Under the pieces are notes generated by a model. It was not told the DNA's origin, did no database searches, and saw only the letters and a program-made list of their open reading frames with translations. DNA of 64,000 bases from Trebouxia sp. TZW2008. Lineage: Eukaryota; Chlorophyta; Trebouxiophyceae; Trebouxiales; Trebouxiaceae. How positions within the stretch are numbered: position 1 is the stretch's first letter; each line of letters begins with the position of its first letter. Both the position numbers and the translations under genes were made by a program. Below are positions 56,301-64,000 of this stretch, one piece after another. Location: assembly GCA_002118135.1 (NCBI GenBank), contig BDIU01000121.1, forward strand, positions 1-64,000, in the 5' to 3' direction.

Positions 56301-58485
56301 TGTTGTGTTCTAGAGAGTGCACATTGAGCGATGGATCTGAACCTCTTGCAGAGCAGCACAATCTTGACATTTGAAAGCACAAAGAGAAGAGACAGGAGTA
56401 TCCGCCATGATGTCATGAGCATGATATGCGTCCAGTTTGTCTGAAGTGCGATCGTGCTGGCTTGCAGGCGTATACCAATGATGAATCAGCAGAACTGAGA
56501 GCTGCTCTGACTTCTCAAAACAGGCAAGCGCAATCTTGATCAGCGATGTCCGCACTGCTTGCATGCATCAACATGAACACACACTCACAACACCAAAGCT
56601 TGATCTGCACCAAGCAAATTGATATTGTTGGAGTCACCTCTCATGGCTTCACCAATAGTCTGCCAGTCCTGGAACAATGCTGTTTGGCAAACAGATACCC
56701 TGTTGCCCCTATCGCCCTTCTCTTCCTGATCACGCTCTGGCCTTTCAGCAACTGGCTGCTGTGTTTGCATACCCTGCTGCTGTGCCTGTGTTGCATGATG
56801 CCTTGACTCTGGCTGCTGTGACTCTCGCTGCTGTGTTTGCAAGCTCTGCTGCTGTGCCTGCAAGCCCTGCCGCTGCTGTGTTTCAATGCTTTGCTGCTGT
56901 GCTTGCTGTGCACGCGTGCCCTGCTGCTGCTGTGCCTGTGCTGCAGCTGAAACCAGTCCTGCAGGCTCTGATGCCCTCCTGGCCCTGTGACCAAACTTTT
57001 GGGTCACTCAAACAGTCACACAGGCAAGTGTTCTGTTGTCAGATGCTCATATACTCCATGCAGAAGCTCGTGTAATCATTACACATTGTGCACATGCTAA
57101 GCAAGCATGCTCTAGCAGGATAGCAGGTTGGCAACGTCAGCTGATGCACTTGTACCCAGCAGTGGGTCTTTGAGTGATTGACAGCATTCAGCTGTGAGAT
57201 TGCTTGCACAAAAATTGCCTTACAGGCATGCAGCACAATTTATTATGTTGCTGACCTGATTCTCTGCTCCACAACAGCCTGTCTGTCCGGTAAGCTGCCC
57301 AGATCTGCCAAGCCAGGCGCTGCTGCCAGTTCTGCCATCGGCAGATTTGGCTGCTTGAGGGCATGCATCAACCGCTGACCTTCAACGCCTAAAACAGTCA
57401 AGTCATCACTGTCACAAATGCAGTCTATCCCGGCGTGGGCAGTCATTACGCCTTGGGGTTGTGCTTGCTCAAACTGCAGCAAAACGCGCATCCTACACAC
57501 AAGGCATGCCTGGTGTGCTGAGGTGTGTCATGCCAGACACTGCTGCCAAGTTCTGCCATTGGCAGATGCAGCTGCTTCAGGGCATGCATCAACCGCTGAC
57601 CCTCAACACCTGAACTGGCATAAAACTTTAGCACATGAAGCATTTGCGCTATAGTCGGTGCTTGCTCTAGTTGCAACAAAGCATGGGCAATGTTTCAAGA
57701 TGTTGGGAGTTGCTTCTGGTGTGCTTGAATCTGATGAGACTCCATGCCTGCACACACCACCTGTTGCAAAGCTCATAAATGAAGCTGCGTAAGACAAGTT
57801 TGAGATGCAGCAATCTTGCCTGGGCGACACTTCCTAGCACCAGCATGTTCTGCACAGACTTGTTGTCCGTGCAGGGTCCTCACCTGAGGAATATACATGG
57901 CATCTCCAGGTGTGAGGATTTCATGCCGTGTACAGGTATGCAAAGATGCCGTCACCCAAACTGCTCAGCGCAAACCACATGCAAAGCGCCAAAGACAACA
58001 CATCGCTGCATGAAATGAAGAAGACATGTCAATTGTGTGCAGTGGTCAGGGATATGCATAAGCAGCTACACAGACTAGCTACTTGTTATGGGATGCCCTT
58101 GCTCACCAGCAGTCTGCGCAAGCCATGCATTGGTGCCTGCATTCCTCAGAATGTCCAGCAGCTTAGCCAAGCTCATCGGCTTCCTGCTAGGATGCTGAAC
58201 CAGCAGAGCATCGTCAAAGCGCTCTTGATCCTTCCAATAGGATCCCAACAACACTCTGGCCTGATTGCCTGTCAGCTGCATCAGGTGGTTGGCAAAGCGG
58301 TCCATGGACAGGTTGTCTGGCTCTGCTACAGTCAGCTGATACAGAGGCTCCAATAGGAGCTGTCCTGCCTGTCTCCCCTGCTTGTGCCCGGCTTCTACAA
58401 CATCAGGCTGGAGGGGCAACAGCGTGAGGCGTCTGATGGCTGCACAGAATGCCTGTTCTGGAGCTTTGCCACCTCTGCCTGTCAT
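53315..58485 (-). CDS. Tudor-like and zinc-finger protein (gene G, incomplete model)
   Basis: Supported exons: 58485-58107 (ATG; conserved-looking LTGNQARVLLGSYWKDQERF), 57960-57884 (HEILTPGDAMYIPQ), about 57000-56650 (Gln-rich), 56124-55714, 55072-54875, about 54554-54470 and 53542-53315. Exon 56124-55714 has about six degenerate eight-residue repeats (APGQDAAN) and then VCVDPDKKIWYQANVLKQK with KYLLSWPG, which joins in phase to FPQRPEEWLSKSSRRIWRQD. That pair looks like a Tudor-knot or chromo-barrel fold. Exon 53542-53315 has CNGCWNLRSTLQSECGKCKV, GACKAC and CFCGAHLTP, resembling zf-4CXXC_R1 (CDCA7-type) fingers. A chromatin role is an inference. The link between the two first exons and the rest, and the 3' end, are not secure; this could be two genes. 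Confidence 0.55.
53655..53960 (-). repeat. ghost copies of gene G zinc-finger exon start
   Basis: The exon opening (minus strand CACCTGCAATGGCTGCTGGAA and GAGGAGCACACTGC) recurs at about 53705-53655, 53822-53770 and, weakly, 53945-53890. Frame is broken in most (for example GCTGCTGAAAAGTGAG). All lie upstream of the real exon on the minus strand. Confidence 0.88.
54268..54440 (-). repeat. tandem duplication with TAGGGG run
   Basis: GACAGGGTGGGTCACCTGGTGGGTAGGG occurs at about 54268 and 54392. In the first copy the end is expanded to four TAGGGG units. The block continues into the exon at 54554-54470, so it is another exon-end duplication. Confidence 0.8.
55245..55312 (-). repeat. ghost copy of gene G exon (FPQRPEEWLSK)
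   Basis: The minus-strand frame FPQRPEEWLSKCSM copies the start of exon 55072-54875 and then diverges. It lies in the intron upstream of that exon. Pieces of the shared block GGAATGCTACAA or TGGAAATGCTGCAAA also repeat. Confidence 0.9.
57290..57690 (-). repeat. two-copy tandem duplication (VEGQRLMHALKQ)
   Basis: Units of about 180-240 bases both encode VEGQRLMHALKQ and LPMAEL (near 57600-57540 and 57388-57330), each preceded by a LQ(L/F)EQA block. One unit or both may be exonic; frames are open in each. The duplicated stretch includes TGCCA(G/A)TTCTGCCATTGGCAGAT. Confidence 0.85.
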
Positions 58486-59489
58486 TAGAGCGGCGTGTGC
58501 CCTAGAGCTGAGCGTGTAGCAACCTCATGCAGACAAACAGCTTGGCGTGAGTTTGGCAGAGAGAAGCACTGGTTAATTGGCCTACAACAGTATGCTGCAT
58601 CAAGCGAGGACGCTGTCTTTCAGCGTTGTATGCCATCCGTAGGTGATGTACCGAAGTATGCAGGTGTGCAGATACCACAGATACACTGTGACTGCCGGGT
58701 ATAACTGCACTCAGCAGTTTGGGACGGTTTTAATTCAGTTACAGGGCGGTGGCATCAATGTCTGCCACAAAACTGCAGCTACCTTGAGCCTTCAAACGTC
58801 AAAGCGTATACCAGTCAAGCGCTTGCTTGAGTTGACCGTGATGCTCTCCTTTGCATCAGTCCTGCCTTTCTCGTTCCCGATATCTGCACAATCCCGGTTG
58901 ATATGTACTCAATGACTGGTGATCATTGCCATCCTTATGCACGCGTCTGCAACGGTTCTTCAGGACTGCCTTGCGATCATGCCAGCGTTCAACTGTCTAA
59001 GCATCAGCAAATGCAAGAGCTGAGCCGTGCCAGTATTCTAATTCAGATTCGGACGCTTGCGCTTCTGCTTTAGCTTCCAACTTTTTTGGTATGACTCATC
59101 ACCTGGCTCTGCTGCCTAGGTCTACAGAAGCGACCGCTATGACCAAATGCGCTGAACTCTTTTATGAGTTAGCTGAGACCATGCAGATGTGTGCGTGAGG
59201 AGCCTTGCAAATCTGGCGCATAGCGCAGGATATTTCATACACGCACAGCTGACGGGCATCATCAGTGACTATCGCTCGTCGCGAGCTAATTCGGGCATAT
59301 AAGCCATGACGCAGCTGTTCGACCCTCAGCGTGAAGCAGCAGGCGCCGCGCAAGCCCGCGTGTGGATCAGCTGCCTTCAGACGCTGGTGGTAACCGTATC
59401 TGTGACGGTATGATATTTCTGCCTCCAGCAATACAAGCAGTCGCAAATGTCTTTGTCGCGAGCAGCATGCTGAAATCGATAGTCTTACC
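58486..59489. other. intergenic region between divergent genes G and H
   Basis: No gene is recognised. A few open frames are present but without splice support. It should contain the promoters of both flanking genes. Confidence 0.4.
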
Positions 59490-61652
59490 ATGCAGGCATT
59501 GGCCGCCGGTCTGATTCGCGACGTGGTCCTGCCGAGCCGCAGTCCATCAGACACCTTCAGGGCATTGCCCTGGATCCTCCTTTGTGAGCATCGCTTTGCA
59601 TACATACTGCTGCCAGCATGCATGTGTCAAGTGGTTCATTCCTGCTGTCTGTGCTGATACCCAACAACACATCCGCTGCATTGCGCTACAACCCCCACAA
59701 GGCTCGGAAGCAGGCTGCAGTGCACAGTTCTGCCCTGGGGAACATGCATCAGCAACCGCACTTTTGAGCATCACAGTGCATGAGGCCATGATAGCTGTGA
59801 TTGCAGGCTTGTGCCAGCAGCTGGGCTGCAATCTTGCATGCGCAGTAGCTAAAGCAGGAGCTTTGTTATTTGGTCATGCCCTTGCCTCCTGCTTGTTGTG
59901 GAGGCTGCTCCTTCTGGGAAAAATAGGTAAGTTCTGGAAGCACAGGCACTGTTGTGGGCAGGAACAGTAGCTGAATATGTTGCCAAGTTCAAGCATGCTC
60001 ATTACATACATAACGTAAGCAACTGGCATGCTTCTTGTAGGCAAACAGTCCATTCACAGTCATGGCACACCAATGCGCATATTTGGTCCGCCAGCTTGCT
60101 CGTTTGCATATGCACCTGGTGGGCATACGCATAATGCATATTTAGTTGGTTGTTGACCTCATACTCTTTTACTACACTGTCATGCGCAAAGTCACATCTT
60201 GACGCTGTCTTGATGCTGTTGCAGCCTGCAAGGAATTTTGTTCTCTTGCCTGAAGCACTACCCCACATGCATGCAGGCAGTTCTGTCATCACTGCTCTGT
60301 ATCGGGAGTGGATATCTGGCGTTGAGAGCTTCCACAGCTCTGGATTTTGGGCAGGTAAGATCTGTTGCATCTTCAAGTTGTTCTCTTGACGTGACCTGTT
60401 GACAAGCTTGACACACCTTTTGCATCTGACCTGTGGCATCTTTACTATGCTATCTTATCATGGCTCATTGACAAGCTCACCCACCTCATGCATCTGTTGT
60501 GTTGCACCTTCATCGAACTCCCTTGTCATGGCCTGTTGACGAGCTTTGGCACCTCATGCATCTGATCTGTTGCATCTTAAATATGCTATCTTACCATGAC
60601 CCGTTGACAAGCTCATCCACCTCATGCATCTGTTGTGTTGCACATGACCTGTTGACAACCTTCACATACCTTGTGCATCTGATCTGTCGCATCTTTATTA
60701 TGTCGCCTTGTCATGGTCCATTGACAAGCTCATCCACCTCATGCATCTGTTGTGTTGCACCTTCATTGAGCTCCCTTGTCATGGCCTGTTGACGAGCTTC
60801 AGGCATCTCATGCATCTGATTTGTTGCACCTTCATCGAGCTCCTTTGTCATGGCCTGATGACAAGCTATACACACTTCATGCATCTGATTTGCATCTTTA
60901 CCATGCTCTCTTGTCACAGCCTGTTGGCAAGCTCTTCACACCTCATGCATCTGACAGTGCCCAAATTGCTATGCAGCTTTCTGGCTGCACAGCTTCTGGA
61001 GCCTGTGTGGATTTGGGCACAGACGATCCTTTCGCAACATGTTTGTTGCAACTTTGTATGGTCTCATTGCCACAGCGGTAAGTTTTTGATTTCAGGGGCT
61101 GAGCATAATGTCTGAGACACTGATTAGTCTCCTCGTTTGCCGTGCTGTGTGAAATGCTGCGCTTGATCACAGTGTTTCCTTGTTGTAGTGACGCTCAATA
61201 TAGTCACATTCTGAATGCAACGACAAAGGAGGTGGGAAGCAAGCACTGCATCATCACTGCTATGGTACTTCTGTACAGCGAAAACTCAATGCAGTGGCAA
61301 ATCTCTTGCTGAAAGGTTTTAAGGCGTTTTAGAGTGCTGATCTCAACAGCAAGCTTTCCAAGTTTGGACCAGAGTGACAGTGGACAAAGTTTGCAGCTGT
61401 CGCATTGCTTGAGGTATGACGTGCTGGCTTGAATGCAGGCACTGGCGGCATGTGGTGTGCTGGGCCCTGTTGCAGCTTCAATGGTAGACCCATGCTTCAC
61501 AACTCCCATTGTACTTGCCTGGGTCACAGCAGGTATGAGTGACCAATCAACCCCACATGTTGCATCTGATTAGGTCAAGTCGTAGATTTGCAAGTCATGA
61601 TTTTGCAGCTCCTTGGATCCGTCTCATTGGGTCAAGCAATGCTATTAACACT
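59490..61652 (+). CDS. hydrophobic multi-exon protein (gene H, partial model)
   Basis: Four exons join with consistent phase: 60233-60354 (KHYPTCMQAVLSSLLCIGSG), 60958-61077 (AAFWLHSFWSLCGFGHRRSF, then FVATLYGLIATA), 61439-61532 (ALAACGVLGPVAASMVDPCF, then TPIVLAWVTA) and 61609-61652 (PWIRLIGSSNAINT). An upstream exon ending at 59926 (ALASCLLWRLLLLGKI) fits the phase, and ATG 59490 is a possible start. The segments are strongly hydrophobic, suggesting several membrane spans. More exons may follow at 61.85-61.96 (LAGLWWSAGVICSSLIKSYM), 62.5 and 63.25 kb, but their phases did not join. I considered TRIC-type channels and other membrane families and recognise none with confidence. Confidence 0.45.
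60395..60957 (+). repeat. minisatellite of TGTTGACAAGCTCATCCACCTCATGCATCTG type
   Basis: About nine imperfect units of roughly 60-70 bases repeat GACAAGCTCATCCACCTCATG and GTTGCACCTTCATCGAGCTCC. It fills the intron of gene H up to the acceptor of exon 60958; the last unit supplies the acceptor context CATGCATCTGACAG. It therefore looks like a highly expanded acceptor-side duplication. Confidence 0.9.
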
Positions 61653-63890
61653 GTGAGCCAATCACAAATCAGTGTTTATTTTGCAGACCCCTGCGCAATG
61701 CATTGGCGCCAACACATAACGCAGAGTATGCAAGAAGTGTAAGGCATCACTGGAAAGAAGACTATGGTGTCGCACTGATGTTGTATATATGTTATGTTTG
61801 TGAACAAACAGAATTTTACTCTTGATGAAATGTCAGCATGCGCTGCATATGCAGGGGACGTACTTGCTGGCTTGTGGTGGTCTGCTGGTGTCATCTGCAG
61901 CAGCCTGATCAAGTCTTACATGCTGGTAGTGTACCTAGGACTTTTTACAACAGGTGAGTCCTTTTTATATGTATATATATGGTTATAATCTGCCATTGGC
62001 ATGACAAGTGTCAATATGCATGTGACGCACGTGCTTGTACTATTTTGTTGGAGGGAGTTTGGTGTGTTTGACGTACAAATCAGAGGGCAAGACCGTTTAT
62101 GTGACGCTCAGAACAAGCCAGCCTGGCAAGATAGGACTTGGGCCATACACATCTAGCATGTATGCTGAAATGTGTCATCAAGTGTTATTCTTATTACTGT
62201 TTATATGTCAACAGCCAGCAGCGCTGATTGAGCAGCAACTGCACGTGGTCGCATGTTATAAAAATTGTCTTGCTGCTATCTGCTGCTTTTGTCAGCTGCT
62301 GACATCAATTTGGCTGTTTGGCAGCATGAATCATGCTTATCTCTATACAGCACCACTGTATAGCTGTTCCAGCAGTTTCATCAATGGCTCTTGTATGTTT
62401 TCTCTAAGTGCTTATTGCTGCACCTTTGTTCCTGTGCAATGTATCTATCTGACGTCTTACCGTCCAGAGCAGCTGGTACAATGAGCTTTGGGCTTTCTTG
62501 TGTTGCTGATGTGTGCAGGTGTTGCTGCATGTTGTCCGCCTTTCATGAGCGCAGAGCTTCAAGAACATTCTGTTCTGGTGCAGAGACAGAGCCCCTCAGC
62601 CTCTTGTACGCAGTCTGGATCCGACGCTTCCGGTCTCAAGGCGTCTGGAAGCTCGCCAAGCATGTTTTTCGCAGCAGCACTTTCAAGACTGCCTGCAAAA
62701 GAGCATGTATCCTGGTGTTGTGCTTGGTACGTTCAATGGTAACCTGCTTATTGACAGCTCATGGAACATGCTTTTGTGTCTCATGAGCCATGCAGTGTGT
62801 GTGTTACTGCCTGCTGCTTTTGGGGGCGTGTGCGTTCAGCTGCAGGCCTGCAAGATAATTTCACTTATCATTATTTCGTGACTTCTGTTCATTTTCATGA
62901 TCAAGGCTTAGTTTGATAAATCCTGATGCATCATGATTGTATTGTGCTAAAGCATGGTCTCACAGGCAAATACATAAATCACACAAGTGATTATTTCTGT
63001 AGCGGTCTCAAGTCTTAAGCTGAAGCAAGTGAGCAGCCATCAAAAAGTTGTGACTGCAGTCTTATGTGGCATGCTACTCTGTCCATGTAGTTCAGAGTTG
63101 ACTATGACAAGTGGTGATGCATCATGGCTGTGCTGGCACGCGGACTGCATGAACTATCCAAATGCTGCCTTTTGTACTAGTCTCAAGCTGACAGCATGTG
63201 AGCAGCATTGAAAATGTTATGATCGTGCTCTGACGTGCAATGCTGCTTTGTGCAGGCTGGCTACCATGGGTACTTTGGCGACTCAGGTGCTCATGTGATT
63301 GGGCGCATTTGGAAGATGTCACTTGGTCATCCAATCGTCACTTATTCCTGTGGTATGTTCTGCACTGCATCATTGCATGTTGTGTTCTTTGCTTGTAAAG
63401 CTGTGGACGTAATAGTGAGATCCTTGTAATTTACAAAACGCTTCACAGCTCTGAACCCCTTTATCAGTATCTGTTTTCCCCTTCCACGTCAGTGTTGAGC
63501 AAGGGCATACCTTGCGTAAGCCACAGACCCAATACTCATGGAATGCATAACTTGCTTCACTGCTGAGAACAGAAGTCTCTTGCACAAAGCAAGATATGCA
63601 AGCTGCAAGACGTGGCAATCTCAAGTTTTGCTACACTGCACAAGTAGCAGCAGCGCCCATCCAAGAAGCTACAATTATATGACCCGACACACAACACATG
63701 CTCAGTTTACCTAATTGCACAACCTCTTGAAAAGATGCTTAAGTACCTCGCCGTCTACCCCAGTACCCATATTACTTCAAATTCATCTTGAGCATTCTTT
63801 AGGTGTCAAAAACGCCGATGCATTTGGACGATGCAGCAGTGTTAAGATAGAAAGTCATTGTCCTTCCTGCATCAAACAGTAAACACAAAA
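61653..63890. other. possible continuation of gene H and its 3' flank
   Basis: Exon-like hydrophobic or charged segments occur near 61.85-61.96, 62.5-62.7 and 63.25-63.35 kb on the plus strand with plausible donors, but no consistent model was found. Nothing else is recognised. Confidence 0.35.
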
Positions 63891-63891
63891 C

Positions 63892-64000
63892 ATCATTCAT
63901 TCATTCATTCATTCATTCATTCATTCATGATAAACGTGGGTTAGGCAGGCTCAGCAGGCCCAACTAGGTAGATACAGAAGCAATCAACTGTCTCCAACCA
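63892..64000 (-). mobile_element. LINE 3' end entering the window from the right
   Basis: A run of about nine ATTC units (63892-63928) is followed by GATAAACGTGGGTTAGGCAGG, CTCAGCAGGCCCAACTAGGTA and GCAATCAACTGTCTCCAACCA, the reverse complement of the LINE tail at 13.2 kb. The simple repeat is the 3' tail; the element body continues beyond 64000. Confidence 0.75.

Noticed and set aside
59490..63400. TRIC-type cation channel assignment for gene H
   Set aside because: The exons are hydrophobic but the expected TRIC motifs (for example KEVxR and the glycine-rich helices) were not found.
1..64000. tRNA or rRNA genes
   Set aside because: None was recognised while reading either strand; a covariance-model scan would be needed to exclude a small RNA gene.

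Overview
This is a nuclear genome window from a eukaryotic photosynthetic organism, most likely a green alga (chlorophyte or trebouxiophyte; inferred). Coding sequence is split into short exons of about 45-345 bases with GT-AG introns and a noticeable minority of GC-AG introns. Plant-lineage proteins are present: a CYP97 carotenoid hydroxylase with an apparent plastid transit peptide, a CCHC-knuckle plus SHAQKYF MYB factor, and an acyl-CoA-binding protein. The raw long ORFs mostly cross introns, so the gene models here were assembled exon by exon from splice sites, codon phase and remembered family motifs. There was no transcript evidence.

Layout. 1-0.26 kb: possible exon of a gene cut by the window edge. 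0.96-1.93 kb: decayed Tc1/mariner-type transposase. 2.7-6.1 kb (-): unrecognised multi-exon gene D with an acidic stretch. 6.1-6.75 kb: satellite. 7.6-19.6 kb (+): complete 14-exon ZW10 homologue with a LINE 3' end and pogo-like MITEs in its introns. 20.45-22.83 kb (+): MYB factor. 23.45-31.85 kb (-): complete 11-exon CYP97. 32.38-33.42 kb (+): OPA3-like, divergent from CYP97. 34.06-36.91 kb (+): calcineurin-like metallophosphoesterase. 37.54-45.20 kb (-): 14-exon unrecognised gene F. 45.2-47.6 kb: no convincing gene. 47.65-49.98 kb (-): SpoU/TrmH-type RNA 2'-O-methyltransferase. 50.20-52.08 kb (+): ACBP, divergent from SpoU. 53.3-58.5 kb (-): gene G, a Tudor-like plus cysteine-rich zinc-finger protein, incompletely modelled. 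59.5-61.7 kb or further (+): gene H, a hydrophobic protein, incompletely modelled. 63.9-64.0 kb: edge of another LINE copy.

The neighbouring genes do not form a pathway. They are ordinary housekeeping genes: ER-Golgi tethering, carotenoid synthesis, mitochondrial maintenance, RNA modification and lipid carriage. Two gene pairs share short divergent intergenic spaces (CYP97/OPA3 and SpoU/ACBP).

The most striking signal is structural. Many large introns contain one to four degenerate tandem copies of the exon edge beside them, splice site included. At donors the extra copies lie downstream of the real exon; at acceptors they lie upstream. This fits a ratchet in which tandem duplications spanning an exon-intron junction leave the mRNA unchanged and lengthen the intron. 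GC donors in phase-consistent positions, especially in gene F, are a second unusual feature.
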